A stretch of 64,000 nt of DNA from Plantago major (lineage: Eukaryota > Streptophyta > Magnoliopsida > Lamiales > Plantaginaceae). The notes below the pieces were generated by a model. That model was not told where the DNA came from. It saw only the letters and a program-made list of their open reading frames with translations, and made no database searches. The position numbers and the translations under genes were made by a program. Position 1 is the stretch's first letter. Every line of letters begins with the position of its first letter. Positions 1 through 10,038 of this stretch are shown here, one piece after another. The stretch is from contig CM048842.1 of assembly GCA_026545765.1 (NCBI GenBank), positions 30,739,167-30,803,166 on the forward strand, read 5' to 3'.

Positions 1-735
1 AAGTATTGCGACCATCTTGAGTCGAAAAGTGGACCTTTATCTGGAAGAATATCATCTGTCGCTTTGGCCTGCCCAGGATTCTCGTCTCGGACAATGGTGC
101 CCAGTTCTCAGGACATAGGCTGAAGGAATGGCTGGCGTCCTTCAAAATCGAGCAACGATTTACATCTGTTGGATACCCGCAAGCCAATGGACAGGCTGAG
201 TCCACAAACAAAACAATAGTCAAGATCCTCGAGAAGCGATTGAGAACTTCGCAAGAAAGTCAAGGACGACTTGGAAGGCGTGCTATGGGCGCATCGCACC
301 ACTGCACGGACTACGACGAAAGAAACTCCTTTCTCCTTAGTGTATGGTTCAGAGGCAGTCATACCATCCGAGATTGCTGTAGAGACTTTGAGAATCCAAG
401 AGTTTGAAGACAAGGCAAACCGAGAAGCTCGGATATTCGAGCTGGACATGTTTGAACAGAAAAGGTCTGATGCACTGGTGAACATCCTTAGGTATCAGGC
501 AACCGCCGCCCGAGCCTACAACAGGAACGTACATGCGGCGAACTTGCAAGTCGGGGACCTAGTGCTCCGACGGGCCGACATCTTGAGCAATGTGGGAAAA
601 CTCAAGCCCAAGTGGGAAGGACCCTACAAGATTGTTGGGGCCAAAGTAAATGGCAGTTATGTATTAGAAGATGAGAACGGACATCTCCTCAGGCGTCCGT
701 GGAATGCTAGAAACCTCCAGAAGTTCTATGCTTGA
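1..735 (+). pseudogene. gypsy integrase, catalytic core end and C-terminal domain
   Basis: The integrase joins element cDNA to host DNA. The visible part begins inside the catalytic core. The second catalytic Asp lies in VSDNGAQF and the Glu region reads NGQAEST, followed by the C-terminal domain with KPKWEGPYKI and the final NARNLQKFYA, closely matching the end of B's pol. Relative to B, a few bases are missing near 260, in the stretch B uses for SQDSWVDD, and this shifts the frame; another disruption lies near the left edge. The frame is open from 271 to the stop at 735. It is the terminal part of a dead polyprotein. Confidence 0.85.
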
Positions 736-1945
736 AGAAAATTGCGCGGAAATCCATCATGTCGATTGATCATTTCAATATCAACCATTTGTGACACAGA
801 ACTCCGTCAGTTCTGTTTCTTTTTTGATCCTTTTGTTATTGGCCACGGAGCCCGCAAGTTGTAATTGAATTTCCGACAAATCAATACAACTTCTATCTTT
901 CGATTTATGATTTTTCGACCTTTGCGTCTGAGATCTAATGTTCGATTAACTGCAAAGAAAGCAAGAGACTTCGTTCATACATAGACGAATTACACTTAAT
1001 ATTGTCTGTACAATTTGCAATCACGGATCGGTATCCGAACACTACGAGAAAGGGCAGAAAAATGTCTCTGGAGATACGTCATCTCCCAGCAAAGATCGTT
1101 CCCCGCGAGAAAAAGCTTCCTCCGTGTCAAAGCGGAGAGGTCTGGTTTCCGTGGAGACCAGGAACTCAATCTACCTGCACACAAGAAAACGGTTAAGCAT
1201 GCCGGAATCTATCAGGATACCACCGAAACATGGAAGGCAAGTCCGGTATCTGGGGAAAGCAAAGTGCAGACAGGAAGAGATTTCCGCCGCACCGGCTTTA
1301 AAGACTCGAACTCTCTTGAAATTCGGAAACTGTTTCCAACATAAGAGAGATTTGAGCCATTAAAGTAGGGATGGAAGAAAATAGAGGAGACGAGCAGATA
1401 TACATTCAAACCGAGATTTATGCTTTTCGGTAACTGATCCTCAACGATTTTCCCCTCCAGACCCACTCCACTCTCAAACTCAGGATAAATGCCGATTTGG
1501 GAGTGGACGGGAGTCAAGAGGGGGAAACTATTCAAGAAACCGTCTTTCTGCTATTGAGTAGATTTGGAAAGTGGAAGTTGGATTTGCACGACCGAGGCCA
1601 AGAGAGATCCGCAGTATTTATAGAAGTGGCGAACCAATGTGCGTCCGACACGTCAGGACTTCGACGCCAACAATGGGCTTAAACTATTCATTTGGGTTGA
1701 ACAGTGTTGGGCCAGACGGGTTTTACACAATCAAGCCCAAACAAGCCCATCAACTACGTCCGAGTTTCTTAGCCAATTTTTACAAAAAATATATGTGCCA
1801 CTATCATCCGACGAAGTCTGCAAGAAGGAAAAGACGGAGATTCCATCCAAGGAAAAATAGTTCGAAATCTATAAACAAAATTATCCGAACATTTACATAA
1901 TAGAAAGACAATATGAAAAGGCCTGAAGAGCAGTACATGCATTCA
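736..1945. other. spacer between pol and antisense genes of element A
   Basis: About 1.2 kb follows the pol stop. Short reading frames occur on both strands but none has a recognisable domain, a plausible start context or a counterpart in element B. The spacer sits where B has 46294-47261. I see no gene here. Confidence 0.6.
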
Positions 1946-1959
1946 CGGGGCATACCCCG
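1946..1959 (-). promoter_or_regulatory. 14-base palindrome after small antisense ORF
   Basis: On the minus strand this reads CGGGGTATGCCCCG, a five-base-pair stem around a TATG loop, about 10 bases after the stop of the small antisense ORF. The identical 14-mer follows the large antisense gene of B (45067), and a one-base variant follows that of A (2729). A role in 3' end formation or RNA stability is inference. Confidence 0.6.
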
Positions 1960-1969
1960 CCTTGCTCCC

Positions 1970-2251
1970 TCACCAGACCCCGGAAGTCGAGCCCTGGGAT
2001 TCCGAGCCCTCACCTCGGACCTGACGAGCTCGCTGCTGTGCACGTATCCTCATTCGGATCAGCCTCAGCGTCCGCTCCCGCTCCTCCTCAGCCAACCTCC
2101 TAGCTATCCCTGGACATCGAGGGGGATCGCCTTCGAAATCCAAGACAATAGGGTCTTTTTCGGTGCCTCTACCCGGATAGATGGGCGGATGCATGTTCCC
2201 GCAGGCACAGTTCACCCAGTGACCATACTCATCATCGCTCGATTCCGACAT
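1970..2251 (-). CDS. small antisense ORF of element A, 93 aa, unknown function
   Basis: I do not recognise this protein. It starts MSESSDDEYGHW, has a Cys-X-Cys pair (residues 14-16), a Pro/Gly middle and an Arg/Glu-rich helix-like stretch (about residues 53-80), and ends in a Ser/Gly tail. A TATAAATA box lies about 60 bases upstream of the ATG, and the CGGGGTATGCCCCG palindrome follows the stop, so it looks like a complete short transcription unit antisense to pol. Its first residues resemble the starts of the large antisense proteins (MSGSGSQ in A, MSESDSQ in B), so it may be a diverged partial duplicate. No membrane segment or signal peptide is visible. The alternative is a chance frame. 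Confidence 0.5.
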   Translation of the reverse strand: MSESSDDEYGHWVNCACGNMHPPIYPGRGTEKDPIVLDFEGDPPRCPGIARRLAEEERERTLRLIRMRIRAQQRARQVRGEGSESQGSTSGVW

Positions 2252-2312
2252 TATCAAGACAAGAAAGAATGAGGGAAGGTAAAACAGTGAAAAAGAATAA
2301 TTACCACACCCT

Positions 2313-2320
2313 TATTTATA
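2313..2320 (-). promoter_or_regulatory. TATA box of small antisense gene
   Basis: TATAAATA on the minus strand, about 62 bases before the ATG at 2251, which leaves room for a leader of about 30 bases. The same octamer precedes the large antisense genes of A (6264) and B (34650). Confidence 0.5.
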
Positions 2321-2728
2321 GTGGCAATAAGTCTTTCAGATCTCGACATCTGTCAATCATCCGACGACTAAGAAGATGAAAAGACGTAGTCATAATGACT
2401 ATTTCACTGTTTCACCTTCCTCCTTCTAGAAGAATTTCGCACCCCAAGGGACGAACTGTCCGGGTATTGGAAAGATGATGATTTGACTTCTGCATCAGAT
2501 ACCATCTCCAGCGGTCCGTGCTCTTAAGAGATGGGTAATTTATAATAACTCAGCTTAGGAGCAACATATAAAGAAAGGAACGAAGAAGAGAGCAAGAAAA
2601 CGTTCGGAAGCATAAAAAGTTCATCTCCTCGGATAAAATACAGAACATTGTCTTAATATGGAAGGGTATTCCGAGTTATCAAAAGATGCATATACAACAG
2701 GAAAAGTCAGTAAATACAGAATTTCTAA
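2321..2728. other. spacer between the two antisense genes of A
   Basis: About 0.4 kb, AT-rich, with no open frame of note. It presumably holds the upstream promoter of the small antisense gene and the 3' end region of the large one. Confidence 0.4.
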
Positions 2729-2742
2729 CGGGGCATACCCCA
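2729..2742 (-). promoter_or_regulatory. 14-base palindrome after large antisense gene of A
   Basis: The minus strand reads TGGGGTATGCCCCG, about ten bases past the stop of the large antisense gene. It differs in one base from the copies at 1946 and 45067, which occupy matching positions behind other antisense genes. Confidence 0.6.
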
Positions 2743-2751
2743 GACTTCTCA

Positions 2752-5571
2752 TTAGGCCCCAGTCTGGCTTGGACCAGCTTCCTCAGCTTCAGGCCGATTG
2801 GTGGCTTCCGCAGCAAGAGCTTGAGCGTGGGCGAACAAGTCGAAATCAGCGGGAAGATCGAGAACGCGGGAAGGTAGGGCAAACCACTTCTGAAGGAAAG
2901 CCCGGTAATCGTTAAAGGGTACAAGGCCCACTTTCAGAAGAGCTTCCGGGACGAACCTCGGAAGGAAAGGCCCGCCGTTCTGGATCTCAATCTCGCCTTC
3001 ATCGGTGACCAGTTCCACGAACTCACATGCAGCCAACTGCTCGTCCGAGACGCTATCGACGGGCACTTCGACACCATTCGCATCCGCAGAAGGGATTAAT
3101 CCCTCCAACTTCTAGTCAAAGTCTGGTGGAAGAAGTCCCTTGGACTGCAGCTGTCCGATCTCGGACACAAACCCATCCAGCCGGGCGGCATCCGACTTAT
3201 CCGACGTCAGAAACTTGAAAGATGCAGAATTCAAGAAGTCACGGCCAGCGTAAAGACGGACATATCGGAGGCCACCAACACGGAAGTTCTTAAAATCCAG
3301 GAAAGCCTGCATCGCCTTATCGACGAATCTCTCCTGATGATCGAGGTCCACCTTGATCTTCTCCCAGCTGGTCTTTAACTTGTGGACCCTCACCTCTTCC
3401 TCCTTCAGCCTCATCTCCAGCTGCTTCACTTTTTCCGCCACATCCGCGGATGTGGCCACAGCCTTGTGAAGGTCTTCTTCGATGGTGGCCCGTTCACTGG
3501 CCTTCCACTGCATGGCCTTGATAAAGCACCCAAGCTGGGGAAACACCCGAGTAGATACAAGTTATATTTGTGTCGCATTAAGAACGAAGCAAGTAAATTA
3601 AGGATAGATTATTTACCCGCGGGTATAGAGCATCCAACCCTCCGACTCGCTCCATTTCTGGAAGTCCGCAAGCACGCTCATACTCCTTGTCCAGAGCATC
3701 TTGGTCCACAGGAAGGACAGCGGACAACTGCTGCCTCTTCGCAGCAGCAGGAGCTTCCGAGCTTGCCGCCCTCTTTTGTCCCGAGACAATGGCATCCCGC
3801 ATAAGTACGTCTCGAGGTGGAGCTCGAGTGTTGGCAGTGGCGCTCCGCGTAGCAGGAGCCTTACCCTTATCAGGCACCGCCAAGGCCTGGGAGTCTTCAC
3901 CAGCCTTGCTCCGCCTTTCCTCTTCGGCGGCGAACACAGCAGCGTTTTTCGGATCCGACATGGGCAGACCCATGGAAGTGTTGATGATCTTGGTCCTTTC
4001 ACCAGCCGCGACTTCCAGAGCTTGCTGTTCCCTCTGCAGCCTCTTCTTCTCTCCGAGAGTCGACATGATGTAGTCGAACCAGTGAGCTGCACAATAAACC
4101 AAGGGCGTTCAAAACAGGCAGGCTAAAGAAGGATTATCGGAACTGCGGACACTTGTGATCAAAAAAAAGTATAATGAAGAAGAGAAAAAATGCCAAAGTC
4201 TCCCGTCAACGAATCCTTACTGAAGTCCGTCTTCCCTCCCACTTCTACTTCACCGGTTAGTCCGCAAAGGTAGGGAAGTGGCTGGCAGATCAATCCGTGA
4301 AACGGATAAGTAGGCGGGTCATGCTTCTTGTGGATGGCCGACACCCACGGAGCCACATTCTTTGTAAGAGGGCGCCAGTCCGGGATGCTCTCCCTCAGAA
4401 ACTTTGTGGGCAGTCCCCACTGTTCTCGCTGCCTCTCGGACTCCCCTGGTTTCAAGGCCATGCGTACGAAAATGTACTTGTCCCACCACTTCGACCCCAA
4501 CGACGAGATGGAGTCCGAGATAAAGTTGTAAGGTTTCCAATTCATGAAAGTATAGAATTGTGGATTCCCCGGACTGAACGAGACATGGAAGAGCTGCCTA
4601 AAATTCTCGAAGTTTACAGGCTGCCCTTTCTTCTTGCAAAAGACTACAAAGCAAATAAGGTTACCCAGGGACTTGGGGATAACCTGACTCGGACCTATAC
4701 CAATATGGTTCAGGATGTTTTTCAGCTCTGTAGCAATGGGGATCTTCCATCCGCAGGAGAAGGCCACCTCATGCACGCACATATACCCGGCGGGCGGATT
4801 GTAAAAGGCGTGACCGGACTCGGGAATCATGATTTCTACGGAATCTGGGATCTCCCACTTCCGCCTCCACTCTGGGATGTCCTCCGCCCTGACCCTGGAT
4901 GGACACGTAGGAAGAAGCCCGTCCGCGTTTAATTCTCCAAATTGATCTACTATGGTAACAGCGGACGCAGGACGCGGGAACTTTACTCGGGCGGCTTTTG
5001 CACCACGGCCCTCGATTATTTGAAGATTGGACTGAACGGGCGCAGCGGGGTGTAATGCAATCCGCCGACTGGATCGTCTAGAGGGACGAGTGACAGGAGA
5101 TCCTTCTTCTTCTTCCTCCTCGCCCTCACCTTCCTCTTCCTCACCATCTTCTTCGTCCTCGAGGACACCTTCGGGTCTTCCGGACGTGCTTGGCTTGGAC
5201 GGGCCTGCTTCTACCAGAACACGGTCCTCCACTCCGGCCTCGAACATCTCCACGTCATCAGCCTCATGCCCGCTGTCGCCTGCCCGTTCAAGTCGAAGCG
5301 CATTCGGATCTATGGGCCCTCCCACACCGCCTATAGTCCGAGATTGGACCAATGTTCTCGCCTCATCAACATCGCCTTCGACCACTGGCCTGTCCGTCGG
5401 AGGATTAACCATTTCATGGGTTCCGTGCCTAGCGTCGGAGTCTTTGGAAGAAAGTACATCCACAAGAAAGTCTCCCACGGACACGCTCAGGTTCACGGAT
5501 TCATCGCCCAAAACTGCTCCATCCTAATAATCCCGCGCCTCGCGAACGTTTTGACTACCACTCCCGGACAT
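2752..5571 (-). pseudogene. spliced antisense gene of element A (gypsy-type transposon family)
   Basis: This gene lies opposite to pol, between pol and the 3' LTR. Three coding exons fit GT-AG splicing: 5572-4221, 4086-3617 and 3534-2752, with introns of 134 and 82 bases. Exon one encodes an acidic Ser/Glu-rich region and then a conserved block with VEIMIPESGHAFYNPP and YMCVHEVAF, ending near GLICQPLPYL; this matches the family known as 'putative gypsy type transposon' (Pfam Transposase_28). The last exon starts with a probable coiled coil (EEDLHKAV to VDLDHQERF) and ends with a conserved GGPFLPRFVPEALL block. The ATG at 5571 directly follows the splice acceptor. In-frame TAG codons at 5524-5526 and 3112-3114 break this copy. 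Element B has the same exon borders. No transposase chemistry is implied by the family name. Confidence 0.75.
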
Positions 5572-5572
5572 C

Positions 5573-6235
5573 CTAGGGCAGAAGGAAACGGATCAGAAAT
5601 GATGATTGTTATTGTCCGAGAGTTCATTTATATGTCTTATTAAGTCCAGAGGTCCGCGAAAAAGTTTAAACCCTAAGATTCTCTATACACAGAAGGACAG
5701 GGAACCCAAGACCGAACGCAGCAATGTATTGCACCACGATTTGCCCCTGATGGCACGATGACGAAAGAAACAACTTATGGGCAAATACCACAACCAATAT
5801 TGATTTACAAGTAAACATGCATGGTCAAGATAGGTTGTATCAGACGGGACTTATCAAATGAGAAGTACAAGACATCAACGAAGAAAATCGGCATATTATG
5901 AGCATGCAACACAAACACATCAATTATCGTCTAAACCAAAGGTATCGCAAGAGTCAATTACTGGAGACAGGCACAATTACGGAAGCAGCAAAAGGAGCTA
6001 CACTAGACATGCAATAGGCGTATAGCGAATACAGACAACTTAAACAAGGCCAAAGAAGAGTACTTACTTGCTAAATATCCAAACAGGGAAGTTCCACGGA
6101 TGATCGAGCTTGGGTATTGCACCGAGGTTACAGATCTCAGCTTGATGGCCCAAAAGTCTTACAAGTCCCAGTTGCTCGGATCGACCTTGCGTTATTTGAA
6201 TTGCTTAAGGATTGCTCTGAGTTTCGAGATTGCTA
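5573..6235 (-). other. non-coding leader exon and intron of A's antisense gene
   Basis: From the TATA box a leader of about 170 bases runs to a donor, GTAAGTA at 6067. A 495-base intron then ends at CCCTAG (5573), one base before the ATG. Element B has the same arrangement with the same sequence around the acceptor and start codon. The transcription start is estimated, not seen. Confidence 0.6.
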
Positions 6236-6263
6236 AAAGTGTGAAAATGACTGATGGCCTGAC

Positions 6264-6271
6264 TATTTATA
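6264..6271 (-). promoter_or_regulatory. TATA box of A's antisense gene
   Basis: TATAAATA on the minus strand, about 200 bases before the leader intron donor. It sits inside the element, away from the LTR, so the antisense gene would have its own promoter. Confidence 0.55.
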
Positions 6272-6600
6272 AGGGCAATATGGGATAGCCAAGAGTCACG
6301 TCCCTTGGATTTGAATCCCAGCCGTTGATCCTCTCCAATCTAAGGGTTGTACCGCTCCGCGAATGGATGGCTGCCAGAACGTCGCATTTAATGCTGGACA
6401 GACGCGTCACATCAATCGGACTGGGAGCCCCAACCGTTGATGTCGTCCTGATCCAACGGTCACGTCTCTTTACTCGGGATCTTTCTCCCGTGGGCCGAAC
6501 AGACAACCTGTTGGGCCTCTTGGGCTTACGAAGAGGACAAAATCAACAATCGGCCCAATGACTTCCGGTGTTTGCACGGATCCTAACCGTACTCGGACAC

Positions 6601-6695
6601 ATATATCTCGGATACAAATACCTTTTCCTCTACAGTCCCAGTTATGCGATAACTCGGACTGTAGACGGAAAAGGGGGGGGGGGAAAGAGATATAT
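6601..6695. repeat. long foldback hairpin upstream of the 3' LTR of A
   Basis: The core (6621-6674) is an inverted repeat with arms of about 25 bases around a GCG loop; only one mismatch and a one-base bulge interrupt it. A run of 10 or more G follows. Outside it, ATATATCTC (6601-6609) pairs with GAGATATAT (6687-6695). A further short hairpin (GACAAAAAAGGA with TCCTTTTTGTC) lies at about 6726-6753. It could be a palindromic MITE remnant or a hairpin RNA source. Confidence 0.7.
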
Positions 6696-6838
6696 TGAAT
6701 CCTTGAGGACACGGACGACGGATCACGACAAAAAAGGATTTCTTCCTTTTTGTCTTAATTAACGATTCGGACACGCTCCACAGACACGACTGATCCCTCA
6801 TAGTTACCAACTATCTTCTACTAAGATACTTGGAAACT

Positions 6839-6849
6839 GGGGGGACATA
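6839..6849 (+). promoter_or_regulatory. polypurine tract of element A
   Basis: GGGGGGACATA directly precedes the LTR start TGTTGATACGG. The same purine tract stands next to the 3' LTR of B (33949-33958, minus strand). It primes plus-strand DNA synthesis. Confidence 0.75.
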
Positions 6850-7724
6850 TGTTGATACGGAAATATGTCCAATCCGTTAAGGGCGCCATAGAGCGTGTCC
6901 TAAAGCGCATCACGGCTTAACTAGCCAATTCAGTACTGGTCCGACCTCACATGGTCCGCCCAAAGTGAATCGACCAGTGCACTGAGGTCTCTACATCCCC
7001 ACAGCTAGTCCGAGCTGGCTAAGGAAAGGACTTCCAAACCTGACCATGTCAGTACAGAGATGCCTAACGGACCGTACGAGAGAATCTTGGACGCCACCAT
7101 TACTCTAAGACCAAACGTATATAACAGAACCACTGAGATACTTCCGTGTGACTCTTGGCTCGGACATCCAGAGTCACCTGAGGGCAGATCAACCAAGCAG
7201 ACAGATCTGTCCGAGGGACTAACACGGACCCAACAGGAGGAACAGTACTCTCAGAGGGAAAAGGTCCAAACTACCCTCCCAGGCCCACTTATCGGTATTG
7301 GACTACTGTTCACTAATGGGCCATGGGCCAAAGGTAGCATTGGTGTCCAAATCTGGATCGTACACTTGGCATCATCTTATGAGCTACCTCATGAGTATAT
7401 GATAACTATAAATACGGCTCAAGGTCCAAGACCTTAAGGTAAGTAGGAAGCAATACTTGAGCAACAATCCCTAAGTGTTCTTGACAATAATACCTTTCCC
7501 ATTACTATTGCATTGAGAGCTACCACCTCTCCTTCGAGTGAAGCCTCTTACCGGATTGACCTTGGCAATCCGGGTAACCCATTCTAACCCCCCCCCCCCC
7601 CCACTTAGTCCTTTCAGGTGCTCTTTCTCGGACAACCCACTTATCAGACTTCAAGTTGGAGGCGGAGCTTGGATTAGGTTGCTTGCAGTGGTAGTGTTGG
7701 TGTTGGGAGGTTTAACCCCCAACA
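6850..7724 (+). repeat. 3' LTR of element A (875 bp)
   Basis: Starts TGTTGATACGG and ends CCCCCAACA, with TG/CA termini. The start matches the minus-strand LTR start of B for about 20 bases, but the 3' part differs. A TATAAATA box lies at 7407-7414, the likely LTR promoter, and a run of about 15 C follows at about 7590. Gag sequence of D2 begins right after it. Confidence 0.85.
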
Positions 7725-8178
7725 CTTTCTTTTCTGAAGGATCTCTTAAGTAAGAGTGTCACTAGCTTTGGCATAAGATTGAAAAGATAATTCTTTCTTC
7801 TTGAGTTCCTTGTTCTCAGAAAGAAGATCTTCATAATTCTTTCGTAATTCGGCCATTGATGATATTACGAGCTTGACCATCCAGACGATTTCTCTTGGAA
7901 TCTTCCGATGTCTAGAGTTCTCTGGGCTTTGGTTCGTAAATAACTTGACTAGTAGATCTCGCACTTGTTGACGCATCGGTTTGTGAAGATCCTTCGCTTT
8001 GATCTTTGTCTCTACCATTAGAAACCTCCATGACTTGTTTAAGTTGTTGAATGACTATTGGGCCATTCTTTATCACTTCGATCATTTCGTCACTTATGGC
8101 TTCAAGGTGGAGCATCATGTTATTTTTCCATTTCTCGTACTTCTCTGGTTTGAGAATGGGTGCATCACTCAGAGACAT
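7725..8178 (-). pseudogene. deleted gag of D2
   Basis: Gag starts at MSLSDAPILKPEKYEKWK and then jumps, near 7858, into the coiled-coil part (MAELRKNYEDLLSENKELKK). Compared with D1, the stretch including the zinc knuckle (about 1.3 kb) is missing. The remaining frame is cut by element A. Confidence 0.75.
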
Positions 8179-8281
8179 ACCTGCACACTCAACACACAAA
8201 TTAAATAGTCCTCGAAAATGGACAAAGTTCCTTCACCTATCTGGGGATCTAGGTTCGGTCTGAGAAGCTTGTGAACCTCCT

Positions 8282-8293
8282 GCTCTGATACCA
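8282..8293 (-). promoter_or_regulatory. primer binding site of D2, tRNA-Met(i)
   Basis: TGGTATCAGAGC on the minus strand, two bases from the LTR end; this is the usual copia site for initiator tRNA-Met. Confidence 0.85.
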
Positions 8294-8295
8294 CT

Positions 8296-10035
8296 TGTTG
8301 GTCCAGATAACGGCAAAGTAAAAGACTAGAGGGGGGGGGGGGTAAATAGTATTTTAAAACTTTTGTCGATAAAAACTATTTCTCAGATATCTGAATAGAT
8401 ATCTGATACTTAGAATCAGAGCGCGGAAGACTTAATAAAGATAAGTGCAGAAACAGTTAATGTGTGTGTGTGTGTTGCTGAAATGTAAATACAGAAAGGT
8501 AAATAACACAGCAAGTATATTGGTATCTGGAGGTGGCGTAATCCTCCAACTAATCCACTTCGGTCTTCCAGAGACCTAGAATTCACTAGAATAGATAATT
8601 GAGTTCTCCTTACAAAAATCCTATTCTAAGATTCCTTTAAACAAATGGTTCCCAACCAAATGTTCCCCCTCAGTTGTTCCCCGGCTTTCTCAGCCAAGTA
8701 CTTCCTGTACTAAGAAACCTTTTGAGTTATTCCCTAGCTTCCCAAGCTAAGTACTTCCTATACTCAATAACCTTGGAGTTATTCCTTAGTTTCCCAAATC
8801 AAGTACTTCCTATACTCCGGTAACCTTGGAGTTATTCCATGATTTTTCAAACTAAGTACTTCATGTACTCCACGCCAGTTATGGTGTTGGTTTTGGTTTG
8901 AGTTGTCAGATGAGCTTCCTTAATAACTTATTCAGTTATTCAGATAGCTCTGTGAATCAAGTATACTTAATACACTTTTCAATGTATGGTATCTTGTTCT
9001 TTTTACTGACCCAAGTCTTAGATAAATGTTCAAGAGAATGAATCTCAGATGCTTGATCTTTTGTTTCAACTCTTTCACAGATAGCTGTGCTTGTTTAGGA
9101 TCAGGACACTTAGAACTTAAGTGTTACTCAAGATCAAAAGCTTTGGTCGCAACAGAAAGATTTGAGGATAAGTAAGTTGCTTTGAGAGAGTAAGATGTTC
9201 AGCGTTTTCAAAGTGTGTCGTGTGTCTCTACAAGCAGTCTAAGTGTTGATATTTATCGATGAATTTGAGTGCCGTTTGAATAGTATCCGTTAGGCCCAAA
9301 TTCAAACTATTGATATCTGTGTATAATCTTATGGCGAGCTTTGTCTTCTTCTTGAAGTCGCCGTTGCTTTTATTCAGACATCTCTGTCCGTGCATTAAAT
9401 GCATTGTACTATACTTTTTGTCCTGTAGTGCCAACGGAACTATGCTTTGTATCAGAGACTAGTGTTATCTGATTCTTTGCACGTCCTTATCTTCAATCTT
9501 CAGATACCACTTTTTATTGAAACAACTTTATTTGCAATACATATATTTCTTTTTCAGAAATGTGGTTAATGCTCAAGGTATCTGAGAATAGATATCTGTG
9601 GACACTTTCCTTGTTTTCAGATAGGCCTCTTATTTCTCAGATATCTCTTGTGACACAGTTTGTATAAAACTATTCGTGTATTTAAGATATCTGGCTAAGA
9701 TATCTGAAAAACAGTTTCAGTAATCTTGTGCAGTTTCTTCAAGTCTTCAATGTCGTTGAGCTTGTTCTGCTTGGATGTCTTCTTCTTGGTCTTCTCTTCA
9801 TAAAATGAAAATTACATTTTGAGACCTAACATCCTATACAAGATTAGCTAGATTATCATACTTAGTGAGTTTCCTCTTTTACAATGTTCAAATGAACCAA
9901 GAGTACTAATCACCTTTCTGAGACTAAGATAAGTCATCATGTTGCTGATCAAAATCTAAACAGATATTTCTAACAAAATATCTAACAAATTTCCTAACAA
10001 ATTTCCCAAGAAATTTCCCAACAAATTTCCTAACA
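8296..10035 (-). repeat. 5' LTR of D2 (1,740 bp)
   Basis: The plus strand starts TGTTGGTCCAG and ends CCTAACA. It holds a G run and a GT run near its left end, a chain of short directly repeated units with AAGTACTTCC, and many GATATC palindromes. Homologous to the LTRs of D1, D3 and D4. Confidence 0.85.
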
Positions 10036-10038
10036 GAT

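Larger units (their letters stand above)
1..7724 (+). mobile_element. Ty3/gypsy Tat-type element A, 3' half
   Basis: This is the 3' part of a gypsy element whose 5' LTR, gag and most of pol lie left of the window. In order it holds the end of integrase, a 2 kb non-coding spacer with a small antisense gene, a large spliced antisense gene, a purine tract and the 3' LTR. The same order appears in element B, which assigns both to one lineage. The element sits in the gag region of a copia copy (D2). The five bases after its LTR (CTTTC, 7725-7729) should be its target duplication, but the partner is outside the window. Confidence 0.85.
7725..10035 (-). mobile_element. SIRE-type copia copy D2, 5' part
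   Basis: A minus-strand copy of family D with its 5' LTR (8296-10035), primer binding site and a deleted gag. Element A interrupts it at 7724, so the rest lies left of the window beyond A. It is inserted in a hAT transposase gene; GATCT (10036-10040) would be one half of its target duplication. Confidence 0.8.

Noticed and set aside
1015-1344. 109-codon ORF after pol of A as an extra gene
   Set aside because: No domain, no start context, not present in B.
4297-4932. 211-codon plus-strand ORF
   Set aside because: It overlaps the first coding exon of A's antisense gene in another frame and has no counterpart in B; it is a shadow of that gene.
5090-5527. Ser-rich plus-strand ORF
   Set aside because: Its Ser/Pro runs are the reverse of the Glu-rich tract in the antisense gene.
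8460-8475. GT microsatellite as a separate feature
   Set aside because: It is a normal part of every family D LTR (also at 14730, 29240, 36420, 40260).
9985-10035. AACAAATTTCC repeats resembling a CRISPR or satellite
   Set aside because: Units are 11-12 bases without spacers and form the end of a plant LTR; CRISPR arrays are not expected here.
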